Below, piece by piece: positions 22,560-35,500 of a DNA stretch of 64,000 bases. The notes under the pieces are model-generated. The model was given only the letters and a program-made list of their open reading frames with translations. It was not told where the DNA came from and made no database searches. The first letter of the stretch is position 1. Every line of letters begins with the position of its first letter. The translations under genes were made by a program, and so were the position numbers. Source of the stretch: Chaetoderma sp. LZ-2023a (taxonomy: Eukaryota > Mollusca > Caudofoveata > Chaetodermatida > Chaetodermatidae); NCBI GenBank assembly GCA_034401795.1, contig JAVVLW010002611.1, positions 40,001 to 104,000 of the forward strand, in the 5' to 3' direction.

Positions 22560-24556
22560 CTGTACTCAAAATGGTGGGTATAGTTCCACAAGCATGCTTG
22601 TCTGTACCCAGAAGGGTGAGTAGCTCCTCAAGCATGCTTGTCTGGACCCAGAAGGGTGGGTATAGCTTCTCAAGCAAGTTTGTCTGTACCCAGAAGGGTG
22701 GGTAGCTCCTCAAGCATGTTTGTCTGTACCCACAGGGGTGGGTATAGCTCCGCAAATATTGTTGTCTGTACCCAAAATGGTGGGTACAGCATCTCAAGCA
22801 AGCTTGTCTGTACCCAGAAGGGTGGGTATCCCCGCAAGTAAGCTTGTCTGTACCCAGAAGGGTGGGTATAGCCCCTAAAGCAAGCTTGTTCATACCCAGA
22901 AGGGTGGGTAGCCCCTCAAGCAAGCTTGTTTGTACCCAGGATGGGTATAGCCCCTCAAGCATGCTCGTCTTTACCCAGAAGGGTGGGTAGCCCCTCAAGC
23001 AAGCTTGTTCATACCAAGAAGGGTGGGTAGCGCCTAAAGCAAGCTTGTCTGTACCCAGAAGGGTGGGTATAGCCCCTAAAGCAAGCTTGTTCATACCCAG
23101 AAGGGTGGGTAGCCCCTAAAGCAAGCTTGTTCATACCCAGAAGGGTGGGTAGCCCCTAAAGCAAGCTTGTTCATACCCAGAAGGGTGGGTAGCCCCTCAA
23201 GCATACTTGTCTGAACCCAGAAGGGTGGTAGCCCCTCAAGCATGCGTGTCTGAACCCAGAAGGGTGGGTATAGCCTCTCAAGCAAGCTTGTCTGTACCCA
23301 GAAGGGCGGGTATTGCCGCTTAAGCATGCTTGGCTGTACCCAGAAGGGTGGGTAGCTCCTCATGTATGCTTGTCTGTACCCAGAAGGGCAGGTATTACCG
23401 CTTAAGCATGCTTGGCTGTACCCAGAAGGGTGGGTAGCCCTCAAGCAAGCTTGTCTGTACCCAGAAGGGTGGGTATAGCCTCTCAAGCAAGCCTATCTGT
23501 ACCAGAAGGGTGGGTATAACCCTCAAGCTTGCTTGTCTGTCCCCAGAAGGGCGGGTATTGTCGCTTAAGCATGCTTGGCTGTACCCAGAAGGGTGGGTAG
23601 CTACTCATGTATGCTTGCCTGTACCCAGAAGGGCGGGTATTGCCGCTTAAGTATGCTTGGCTGTACCCAGAAGGGTGGGTAGCCCCTCAAGCAAGCTTGT
23701 CTGAACCCAGAAGGGTGGGTATAGCCTCTCAAGCAAGCTTGTCTGTACCAGAAGGGTGGGTATAACCCTCAAGCTCGCTTGTCTGTACCCAGAAGGGCGG
23801 GTATTGCCGCTTAAGCATGCTTGGCTGTACCCAGAAGGGTGGGTAGCTCCTCATGTATGCTTGTCTGTACCCAGAAGGGCGGTTATTGCCGCTTAAGCAT
23901 GCTTGGCTGTACCCAGAAGGGCGGGTAGCTCCTCATGTATGCTTGTCTGTACTCAGAAGGGTGGGTAGCTCCTCATGTATGCTTGTCTGTACCCAGAAGG
24001 GTGGGTAACTCCTCATGTATGCTTGTCTGTACCAAGAAGGGCGGGTAGCTCCTCATGTATGCTTGTCTGTACCCAGAAGGGTGGGTAGCTCCTCATGTAT
24101 GCTTGTCTGTACCCAGAAGGGCGGGTAACTCCTCATGCATGCTTGTCTGTACCCAGAAGGGCGGCTAGCTCCACATGCATGCTTGTATGTACCCAGAAGT
24201 GCGGGTAGCTCCTCATGGATGCTTGTCTGTACCAAGAAGTGCGGGTAGCTCCTCATGCATGCTTGTCTGTACCCAGAAGGGCGGGTAGCTCCTCATGTAT
24301 GGTTGTCTGTACCCAGAAGGGCGGGTAGCTCCTCATGTATGCTTGTCTGTACCCAGAAGTGCGGATAGCTCTTCATGTATGCTTGTCTGTACACAGACGG
24401 GTGGCTAGCTCCTCATGCATGCTTGTCTGTACCCAGAAGGCCGTGTAGGTCCTCATGTATGCTTGTCTGTACCCAGAAGGGTGGGTATCTCCTTCTGTAT
24501 GCTTGTCTGTACCCAGAAGGGTGGGTAACTTTTCAAGCAAGCTTGTCTGTATTTAG
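22560..24556 (+). repeat. 40-45-bp minisatellite, about 47 units
   Basis: TGTCTGTACCCAGAAGGGTG recurs throughout. Later units are 40 bp with CTCCTCATGTATGCT; earlier ones are 41-45 bp with CTCAAGCAAGCT. Both types intermix in blocks, showing stepwise amplification. It fills most of the intron between the last two exons. All open frames within it are by-products. Confidence 0.95.
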
Positions 24557-24571
24557 GTATCTACTATAGAT

Positions 24572-24573
<2 letters not shown>

Positions 24574-24653
<80 letters not shown>
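24574..24653. repeat. (TA)n microsatellite
   Basis: About 40 TA dinucleotides with one GTA interruption near 24641. Confidence 0.97.
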
Positions 24654-24654
24654 G

Positions 24655-24880
24655 AGTACAGTATAGAAAGAACTTAACACGTTTCCAAAACAGAATAAAA
24701 TGTACAGTTGAATATTTTGGACTTAATTTGACTGAAAACCATTGCTTACAATCAAATTAAGTCCAAAATATTCAAAAAGAACATTTCTTACATCGTGTTC
24801 AAAACTGTACTAACTAACGTTATGTTTCTCATTTTGTTTTGGAGCCATGTTAACATATTTCTGATCTGTCCTGTAATGCA
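24655..24880 (+). mobile_element. MITE with long inverted ends around an H1-type core
   Basis: The left end TACAGTATAGAAAGAACTTA, then ACACGTTTCCAAAACAGAAT, is inverted at the right end (ATTTTGTTTTGGAGCCATGT, then TTAACATATTTCTGAT and CTGTCCTGTA). The central palindrome at 24709-24775 has arms GTTGAATATTTTGGACTTAA. The right half recurs in reverse at 63665-63772. The element ends only a few bases inside the intron from the splice donor of the exon at 24885. Confidence 0.7.
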
Positions 24881-24884
24881 TCAC

Positions 24885-24978
24885 CTTGTGAGATCCTCGA
24901 TATCCACCAGCATGGAATCCTGCTCCATGTGGAGGTCATCACGCTCCACAAGCAATGTAACTAGCTCCTCATTCAAAT
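24885..24978 (-). CDS. SCHIP1: SCHIP1-like protein, coiled-coil exon
   Basis: The acceptor TTGTGTTTAG lies just before 24978 and the donor GTGATG just after 24885. The 94-nt exon takes one base from the exon at 29351-29468 and leaves two bases for the terminal exon. It encodes [20 protein letters not shown] followed by [10 protein letters not shown] and the start of Arg, a leucine-heptad coiled coil. The phrase [14 protein letters not shown] is, to my memory, the most conserved part of SCHIP1 family C-termini, where the coiled coil mediates self-association and schwannomin binding. Low-copy, unrepetitive codons contrast sharply with the minisatellites on both sides. Confidence 0.85.
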
Positions 24979-25094
24979 CTAAACACAAATATAAAATAGT
25001 TCATAATGAGAGTATATTTTAAGAATATTAATAGTACTCTGAAATGCAATCCGAGAGTCAAGAGTACATTAAACAAGAATGACAATCAGAGAAA

Positions 25095-28080
25095 TCCAGG
25101 TCCCTCCACCCCATCACGTAATGGGTCAATGTAGCATGTGCCCCTCCACACCAACATCATGCAATGGATCAATGTAGCATGTGCCCCTCTCCACCCCATC
25201 ACGTAATGGATCAATGTAGCATGTGCCCCTCTCCACCCCATCATGTAATGGATCAATGTAGCATGTGCCCCTCCACACCAACATCATGCAATGGATCAAT
25301 GTAGCATGTGCCCCTCTCCACCAACATCATGCAATGGATCAATGTAGCATGTGCCCCTCTCCACCCCATCACGTAATGGATCAATGTAGCATGTGCCCCT
25401 CTCCACCCCATCATGTAATGGATCAATGTAGCATGTGCCCCTCTCCACCCCCATCACGTAATGGATCAATGTAGCATGTGCCCCTCTCCACCCCATCATG
25501 TAATGGATCAATGTAGCATGTGCCCCTCCACACCAACATCATGCAATGGATCAATGTAGCATGTGCCCCTCTCCACCAACATCATGCAATGGATCAATGT
25601 AGCATGTGCCCCTCCACACCAACATCATGCAATGGATCAATGTAGCATGTGCCCCTCCACACCAATATCATGCAATGGATCAATGTAGCATGTGCCCTTC
25701 CCCACCAACATCATGCAATGGATCAATGCAGCATGTGCCCCTCCACACCAATATCATGCAATGGATCAATGTAGCATGTGCCCCTCCCCACCAATATCAT
25801 GCAATGGATCAATGTAGCATGTGCCCCTCCACACCAACATCATGCAATGGATCAATGTAGCATGTGCCCCTCCCAACCAATATCATGCAATGGATCAATG
25901 TAGCATGTGCCCATCCACACCAATATCATGCAATGGATCAATGTAGCATATGCCCCTCCACACCAACATCATGCAATGGATCAATGTAGCATGTGCCCCT
26001 CCCCACCAATATCATGCAATGGATCAATGTAGCATGTGCCCCTCCCCACCAATATCATGCAATGGATCAACGTAGCATGTGCCCCTCCCCACCAATATCA
26101 TGCAATGGATCAACGTAGCATGTGTCCCTCCACACCAACATCATGCAATGGATCAATGTAGCATGTGGCCCTCCCCACCAACACCATGCAATGGATCAAT
26201 GTAGCATGTGCCCCTCCCCACCAATATCATGCAATGGATCAATGCAGCATGTGCCCCTCCCCACCAATATCATGCAATGTAGCATGTGCCCAATCCCACC
26301 ACCCCATCACACAATGTAGCATGTGCCCCTCCCCCACCCCCATCATGCAATGGATCAATGTAGCATGTGCCCCTCTCACACCATTATCACACAACGGATC
26401 AATGTAACATGTGCCCCTCCCCACCAATATCATGCAATGGATCAATGTAGCATGTGCCCCTCCCACCACCCCCTCACACAATGTAGCATGTGCCCCTCCC
26501 CCACCCCCATCATGCAATGGATCAATGTAGCATGTGCCCCTCCCCACCAATATCATGCAATGGATCAATGTAGCATGTACCCCTCCCACCACCCCATCAC
26601 ACAATGTAGCATGTGCCCCCCCCATCATGCAATGGATCAATGTAGCATATGCCCCTCCCCACCAATATCATGCAATGGATCAATGTAGCATGTGCCCCTC
26701 CCACCACCCCATCACACAATGTAGCATGTGCCCCCCCCCACCCCCCCACCATCATGCAATGGATCAATGTAGCATGTGCCCCTCCCCACCAATATCATGC
26801 AATGGATCAACGTAGCATGTGCCCCATCACACCAATATCATGCAATGGATCAATGTAGCATGTGCCCCTCCACACCAACATCATGCAATGGATCAATGTA
26901 GCATGTGCCCCTCCCCACCAATATCATGCAATGGATCAATGCAGCATGTGCCCCTCCACACCAACATCATGCAATGGATCAATGTAGCATGTGCCCCTCC
27001 ACACCAATATCATGCAATGGATCAATGTAGCATGTGCCCCTCCACACCAACATCATGCAATGGATCAATGTAGCATGTGCCCCTCTCCACCAATATCATG
27101 CAATGGATCAACGTAGCATGTGCCCCTCCACACCAACATCATGCAATGGATCAATGTAGCATGTGCCCCTCTCCACCAATATCATGCAATGGATCAACGT
27201 AGCATGTGCCCCTCCACACCAACATCATGCAATGGATCAATGTAGCATGTGCCCCTCCCCATCAATATCATGCAATGGATCAATGTAGCATGTGCCCCTC
27301 CCCACCAATATCATGCAATGTAGCATGTGCCCCTCCCCACCACACAATGTACCATGTGCCCCCCCCCCCCCCCCCCACATCATGCAATGGATCAATGTAG
27401 CATGTACCCCTCCCACACCATTATCACGCAATGGATCAATGTAGCATGTGCCCCCCCACCAATACCATGCAATGGACCAATGTAGCATGTGCCCCTCCCC
27501 ACCAACATCATGCAATGGATCAATGTAGCATGTGCCTCTCCCCACCAATATCATGCAATGGATCATTGTAGCATGTGCCCCTCCGCACCAATATCATGCA
27601 ATGGATCAATGTAGCACGTGCCCCTCCCCACCACCCCATCACACAATGTAGCATGTGCCCATCCCCCACCTCCATCATGCAATGGATCAATGTAGCATGT
27701 GCCCCTCCCACACCATTATCACACAATGGATCAATGTAACATGTGCCCCTCCCCACCAATATCATGCAATGGATCAATGTAGCATGTGCCCCTCCCACCA
27801 CCCCATCACACAATGTAGCATGTGCCCCTCCCCGACCCCCATCATGCAATGGATCAATGCAGCATGTGCCCCTCCCACCACACAATGTAGCATGTTCCCC
27901 CCCCCATCATGCAATGGATCAATGTAGCATGTGCCCCTCCCATCACCCCATCACACAATGTAACATGTGCCCCTCCCCCACCCTATCATGCAATGGATCA
28001 ATGTAGCATGTGCCCCTCCCCCACCACCATCATGCAATGGCTCAATGTAGCTTGTGCCCCTCCCCCAACACCATCACGAA
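25095..28080 (+). repeat. 43-bp minisatellite, about 70 units
   Basis: ATGGATCAATGTAGCATGTG recurs about every 43 bp, followed by a C-rich part (CCCCTCCCCACC) and ATATCATGCA. Units with ACACAATGTAGCATG are shortened to about 30 bp. A C run of about 17 lies near 27360. It occupies the intron between exons 24885-24978 and 29351-29468 together with the next array. Confidence 0.95.
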
Positions 28081-29035
28081 AGAGATGGGTGGTGCATAGC
28101 TAGAAATGTGTGGGGCATAGCTAGAAATGTGTGGGGCATAGCTAGAAATGGGTGTGGCATACCTAGAACAGGGTCAATAGCTAGATATGGGTGGGCCATA
28201 GTTAGAAATGGTGGGGCATACCTAGAACAGGGTCAATAGGTAGATATGGGTGGGGCATAGGTAGAAATGGGTGTGGCATACCTAGAACAGGGTCAATAGC
28301 TAGAAATGCGTGGGGCATAGCTAGAAATGGGTGTGGCATACCTAGAACAGGGTCAATAGCTAGAAATGCGTGGGGCATAGCTAGAAATGGGTGTGGCATA
28401 CCTAGAACAGGGTCAATAGCTAGAAATGCGTGGGGCATAGCTAGAAATGGGTGGGGTATAGTCAGAAATGGGTGTGGCATACCTAGAACAGGGTCAATAG
28501 CTAGAAATGCGTGGGGCATAGCTAGAAAGGGGTGTGGCATACCTAGAACAGGGTCAATAGCTAGAAATGCGTGGGGCATAGCTAGAAATGGGTGTGGCAT
28601 ACCTAGAACAGGGTCAATAGCTAGAAATGCGTGGGGCATAGCTAGAAATGGGTGTGGCATACCTAGAACAGGGTCAATAGCTAGAAATGCGTGGGGCATA
28701 GCTAGAAATGGGTGTGGCATACCTAGAACAGGGTCAATAGCTAGAAATGCGTGGGGAATAGCTAGAAATGGGTGGGGCATACCTAGAACAGGGTCAATAG
28801 CTAGATATGGGTGGGGCATAGTTAGAAATGGGTGTGGCATACCTAGAACAGGGTCAATAGCTAGATATGGGTGGGGTATAGCTAGAAATGGGTGTGGCAT
28901 ACCTAGAACAGGGTCAATAGCTAGAAATGGGTGGGGAATAGCCAGAAATGGGTGGGCAATACCTAGAAATGGGTGGGGAATAGCCAGAAATGGGTGGGGC
29001 ATAGGTAGAAATGGGTGTGGCATAACTAGAAAAGG
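28081..29035 (+). repeat. 60-bp minisatellite, about 16 units
   Basis: The unit contains GGGCATAGCTAGAAATGGGT, GTGGCATACCTAGAACAGGG and TCAATAGCTAGAAATGCGTG. Several consecutive units are identical. A 273-codon open frame on the minus strand is explained by the period of 60. The phrase GGGGCATAGCTAxAAxTGG also occurs in the 3' flank of H1 elements. Confidence 0.95.
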
Positions 29036-29350
29036 ATCACTCTATTACAGGTGGGGTGAGGCTGGATACATACACACAAACAAGCTCCTCAATGAAAACC
29101 AGTGTCAAACTGTTGTTTTTAAAATTTTATTTGTCTGAAAACTTTTGCTTTGTAAATAATCTGAAATCATTCAACGTGTCACTGTAAATTATTCACGACT
29201 TTCTGATTCTTTAAGCTTACATATCATCATAGAAAATTGTCATTTTTAATAAAAATCAAAATATATTTTGAAATAATGAAAATTTTTACACTTATTTCTT
29301 GCAGTATCTCCCATAAAGCACCTGCACTTAGTACCACAATTAATACTCAC
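29036..29350. other. Intron sequence, no gene seen
   Basis: AT-rich remnant between the 60-bp array and the splice donor at 29349-29350. Confidence 0.5.
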
Positions 29351-29468
29351 TTTCTATTTGTGTATGTCGATCATTCACTAACACTTGTATCTGAGCAAGA
29401 TTCATGGTATGAAGAAATTTCAGGGTTAATCTTGTACCTGTTGTTTCTGGCAAACCTGGTATACCAAC
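29351..29468 (-). CDS. SCHIP1: SCHIP1-like protein, internal exon
   Basis: The acceptor CTATTTTCAG precedes 29468 and the donor GTGAGT follows 29351. The 118-nt exon opens in phase 0 and encodes 39 codons plus one base: VGIPGLPETTGTRLTLKFLH, then TMNLAQIQVLVNDRHTQIE. The extra A joins AT of the next exon to give Asn, so the coiled coil reads on without a break. The NLAQLQVxVNDxHxQIExLNEEL pattern is how I recall SCHIP1. Only unique, open coding sequence between perfect splice sites explains this stretch in an otherwise repetitive region. Confidence 0.85.
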
Positions 29469-29544
29469 CTGAAAATAGATTGTGATATCATCAAACAAGG
29501 CTTCTAAATTCAGGTGCACATCTCTTATTAATCAGAAAATCAAG

Positions 29545-32500
29545 GGAAACATACAGGACTGATGAAGACACACTCGTTAGAGTTATATGTAACCTACAGG
29601 ATTGATGAAGATACACTCATTAGAGCTATAGGTATCCTAGAGGACTGATGAAGTTGGAGACACACTCATTAGAGCTATAGGTTACCTAGAGGACTGATGA
29701 CGATACACTCATTAGAGTTATATGTAACCTGCAGGACTGATGAAGATACACTCTTTAGAGCTATAGGTATTCTACAGGACTGATGAAGATACACTCATTA
29801 GAGCTATCGGTATTCTACAGGACTGATGAAGATACACTCATTAGAGCTAGAGGTAATCTACAGGACTAATGAAGACACACTCATTAGAGCTATAGGTATT
29901 CTACAGGACTAATGAAGATACACTCATTAGAGCTACAGATATCCTACAGGACTGATGAAGATACACTCATTAGAGCCATAGGTAACCTACAGGACTGATG
30001 AAGATACACTCATTAGCACTATAGGTATCCTAGAGGACTGATGAAGTTGGAGACACACTCATTAGAACTATAGGTAACCTAGAGGACTGATGAAGATACA
30101 TACATTAAAGCTAGATGTAACCTAGAGGACTGATGAAGATACACTCATTAGAGTTATATGTAACCTACAGGGCTGATGAAGATACACTCATTAGAGTTAT
30201 ATGTAACCTACAGGACAGATGAAGATACACTCATTAGAGCTGTAGGTAACCTACAGGACTGATGAATATACACTCATTAAAGCTAGATGTAACCTAGAGG
30301 ACTGATGAAGATACACTCATTAGAGTTATATGTAACCTACAGGGCTGATGAAGATACACTCATTAGAGTTATATGTAACCTACAGGACTGATGAATATAC
30401 ACTCATTAGAGCCATAGGTAACCTACAGGACTGATGAAGATACACTCATTAGAGTTATAGGTATCCTAGAGGACTGATGAAGTTGGAGACACACTCATTA
30501 GAGCTATAGGTAACCTAGAGGACTGATGAAGATACATACATTAAAGCTAGATGTAACCTAGAGGACTGATGAAGATACACTCATTAGAGCTATAGGTATT
30601 CTACAGGACTAATGAAGATACACTCATTAGAGCTACAGATATCCTACAGGACTGATGAAGATACTCATTAGAGCTATAGGTAACCTAGAGGTCTGATGAC
30701 GATACACTCATTAGAGTTTTATATAATCTAGAGGACTGATGAAGATACACTCATTAGAGTTATATGTAACTTACAGGACTGATGAAGATACTCATTAGAG
30801 CTATAGGTATCCTAGAGGACTGATGAAGTTGGAGACACACTCATTAGAGCTATAGGTAACCTACAGGACTGATGAAGTTGAAGATACACTCATTAGAGCT
30901 ATATTTAACCTACAGGACTGATGAGGATACATACATTAGAGCTAGATGTAATCTACAGGACTGATGAATATACACTCATTAGAGCCATAGGTAACCTACA
31001 GGACTGATGAAGATACACTCATTAGAGTTATAGGTATCCTAGAGGACTGATGAAGTTGGACACACTCATTAGAGCTATAGGTAACCTAGAGGACTGATGA
31101 AGATACATACATTAAAGCTAGATGTAACCTAGAGGACTGATGAAGATACACTCATTAGAGCTATAGGTATTCTACAGGACTAATGAAGATACACTCATTA
31201 GAGCTACAGATATCCTACAGGACTGATGAAGATACACTCATTAGAGCTATAGGTAACCTAGAGGTCTGATGACGATACACTCATTAGAGTTTTATATAAT
31301 CTAGAGGACTGATGAAGATACACTCATTAGAGTTATATGTAACTTACAGGACTGATGAAGATACACTCATTAGAGTTATATGTAACTTACAGGACTGATG
31401 AAGATACACTCATTAGAGTTATATGTAACCTACAGGACTGATGAAATTGACGATACACTCATTAAGAGCTATATTTAACCTACAGGACTGATGAAGATAC
31501 ATACATTAGAGCTAGAGGTAATCTACAGGACTGATGAAGATACACTCATTACAGCTATAGGTATCCTAGAGGACTGATGAAGTTGGAGACACTCATTAGA
31601 GTTATATGTAATCTACAGGACTGATGAAGATACTCATTAGAGCTATAGGTATCCTAGAGGACTGATGAAGTTGGAGACACACTCATTAGAGCTATAGGTA
31701 ACCTAGATGACTGATGACTATACACTCATTAGAGTTATATGTAACCTAGAGGACTGATGAAGATACACTCATTAGAGTTATATGTAACCTACAGGACTGA
31801 TGAAGATACACTCATTAGAGTTATATGTAACTTACAGGACTGATAAAGAAGATACACTCATTAAGAGCTATATTTAACCTACAGGACTGATGAAGATACA
31901 TACATTAGAGATAGAGGTAATCTACAGGACTGATGAAGATACACTCATTAGAGCTATAGGTATCCTAGAGGACTGATGAAGTTGGAGACACACTCATTAG
32001 AGTTATATGTAATCTACAGGACTGATGAAGATACACTCATTAGAATTACATGTAACCTACAGGACTGATGAAGATACACTCATTAGAGTTATATGTAACC
32101 TACAGGACTGATGAAGATACACTCATTAGTTATATGTAACCTACAGGACTGATGAAGATACACTCATTAGAGTTATATGTAACCTACAGGACTGATGAAG
32201 GCACACTCATTAGAGCTATATGTAACCTACAGGACTGATGAAGATACACTCATTAGAGCTACAGATATCCTACAGGACTGATGAAGATACACTCATTAGA
32301 GCTATAGGTAACCTACATGACTGATGAAGATACACTCATTAGAGCTATAGGTAACCTACAGGACTGATGAAGATACACTCATTAGAGTTATATGTAACCT
32401 ACAGGACTGATGAAGGCACACTCATTAGAGCTATATGTAACCTACAGGACTGATGAAGATACACTCATTAGAGCTACATATATCCTACAGGACTGATGAA

Positions 32501-35500
32501 GATACACTCATTAGAGCTATAGGTAACCTACAGGACTGATGAAGATACACTCATTAGAGCCATAGGTAACCTACAGGACTGATGAAGATACACTCATTAG
32601 AGCTATAGGTATCCTAGAGGACTGATGAAGTTGGAGACACACTCATTAGAGCTATAGGTAACCTAGAGGACTGATGAAGATACACTCATTAGAGTTATAT
32701 GTAACCTACAGGACTGATGAAGATACACTCATTAGACTTATATGTAACCTACAGGACTGATGAAGTTGAAGATACACTCATTAGAGCTACATTTAACCTA
32801 CAGGACTGATGAAGATACATACATTAGAGCTAGATGTAATCTACAGGACTGAAGATACACTCATTAGAGCTATAGGTATCCTAGAGGACTGATGAAGTTG
32901 GAGACACACTCATTAGAGCTATAGGTAACCTAGAGGTCTGATGACGATACACTCATTAGAGTTATATGTAATCTAGAGGACCGATGAAGATACACTCATT
33001 AAAGTTATATGTAACCTACAGGACTGATGGTGATACAATCATTAGAGTTATATGTAACTTACAGGACTGATGAAGATACACTCATTAGAGTTATATGTAA
33101 CCTACAGGACTGATGAAATTGACGATACACTCATTAAGAGCTATATTTAACCTACAAGACTGATGAAGATACATACAATAGAGCTAGAGGTAATCTACAG
33201 GACTGATGAAGTTGAAGATACACTCATTAGAGCTACATTTAACCTACAGGACCGATGAAGATACATACATTAGAGCTAGATGTAATCTACAGGACTGATG
33301 AAGATACACTCATTAGAGCTATAGGTATCCTAGAGGACTGATGAAGTTGGAGACACACTCATTAGAGCTATAGGTAACCTAGAGGACTGATGACGATACA
33401 CTCATTAGAGTTATATGTAACCTAGAGGACTGATGAAGATACACTCATTAGAGTTATATGTAACCTACAGGACTGATGAAGATACACTCATTAGAGTTAT
33501 ATGTAACCTACAGGACTGATGAAAATATAATCATTAGAGTTATATGTAACCTACAGGACTGATGAAGATACACTCATTAGAGTTATATGTAACCTAGAGG
33601 ACTGATGAAGACACAGTCCTTAGAGCTATATGTAACCTACATGACTGATGAAGATACATTGATTAGCACTATATGTAACCTACAGGACTGATGAAGACAC
33701 ACTCATTAGAGTTATATGTAATCTACAGGACTGATGAAGACACACTCATTAGAGTTATATGTAACCTACAGGACTGATGAAGATACACTCATTAGAGCTA
33801 TATGTAACATACAGGACTGATGAAGATACACTCATTAGAGTTATATGTAACCTACAGGACTGATGAAGACACACTCATTAGAGTTATATGTAACCTACAG
33901 GACTGATGAAGACACTCATTAGAGCTATAAGTAACCTACAGGACTGATGAAGATTCACTCATTAGAGTTATATGTAACCTACAGGACTGATGAAGACAAA
34001 CTCTTTAGAGCTATATGTAACATACAGGACTGATGAAGACAAAATCTTTAGAGCTATATGTAACCTACAGGACTGATGAAGATACACTCATTAGAGCCAT
34101 AGGTAACCTACAGGACTGATGAAGATACACTCATTAGAGCTATAGGTAACCTACAGGACTGATGAATATACACTCATTAGAGCCATAGGTAACCTACAGG
34201 ACTGATGAAGATACACTCATTAGAGTTATAGGTATCCTAGAGGACTGATGAAGTTGGAGACACACTCATTAGAGCTATAGGTAACCTAGAGGACTGATGA
34301 AGATACATACATTAAAGCTAGATGTAACCTAGAGGACTGATGAAGATACACTCATTAGAGTTATAGGTATTCTACAGGACTAATGAAGATACACTCATTA
34401 GAGCTACAGATATCCTACAGGACTGATGAAGATACACTCATTAGAGCTATAGGTAACCTACAGGACTGATGAAGATACACTCATTAGCGCTATAGGTATC
34501 CTAGAGGACTGATGAAGTTGGAGACACACTCATTAGAGCTATAGGTAACCTAGAGGTCTGATGACGATACACTCATTAGAGTTTTATGTAATCTAGAGGA
34601 CTGATGAAGATACACTCATTAGAGTTATATGTAACTTACAGGACTGATGAAGATACACTCATTAGAGTTATATGTAACTTACAGGACTGATGAAGATACA
34701 CTCATTAGAGTTATATGTAACCTACAGGACTGATGAAATTGACGATACACTCATTAAGAGCTATATTTAACCTACAGGACTGATGAAGATACATACATTA
34801 GAGCTAGAGGTAATCTACCGGACTGATGAAGATACACTCATTAGAGCTATAGGTATCCTAGAGGACTGATGAAGTTGGAGACACTCATTAGAGTTATATG
34901 TAATCTACAGGACTGATGAAGATACTCATTAGAGCTATAGGTATCCTAGAGGACTGATGAAGTTGGAGACACACTCATTAGAGCTATAGGTAACCTACAG
35001 GACTGATGAAGTTGAAGATACACTCATTAGAGCTATATTTAACCTACAGGACTGATGAGGATACATACATTAGAGCTAGATGTAATCTACAGGACTGATG
35101 AAGATACACTCATTAGAGCTATAGGTATCCTAGAGGACTGATGAAGTTGGAGACACACACATTAGAGCTATAGGTAACCTAGAGGACTGATGACTATACA
35201 CTCATTAGAGTTATATGTAACCTAGAGGACTGATGAAGATACACTCATTAGAGTTATATGTAACCTACAGGACTGATGAAGATACACTCATTAGAGTTAT
35301 ATGTATCTTACAGGACTGATAAAGAAGATACACTCATTAAGAGCTATATTTAACCTACAGGACTGATGAAAATACATACATTAGAGATAGAGGTAATCTA
35401 CAGGACTGATGAAGATACACTCATTAGAGCTATAGGTATCCTAGAGGACTGATGAAGTTGGAGACACACTCATTAGAGTTATATGTAATCTACAGGACTG

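Noticed and set aside
22560-24556. CRISPR-like regular repeats
   Set aside because: Units are contiguous with no unique spacers, and the genome is eukaryotic.
25265-28103. Histidine/proline-rich open frames on both strands
   Set aside because: Products of the 43-bp array; length changes break every frame.
28202-29023. 273-codon open frame of repeated MPHPFLAIPHAFLAI type
   Set aside because: Pure translation of the 60-bp minisatellite; it disappears where units change length.
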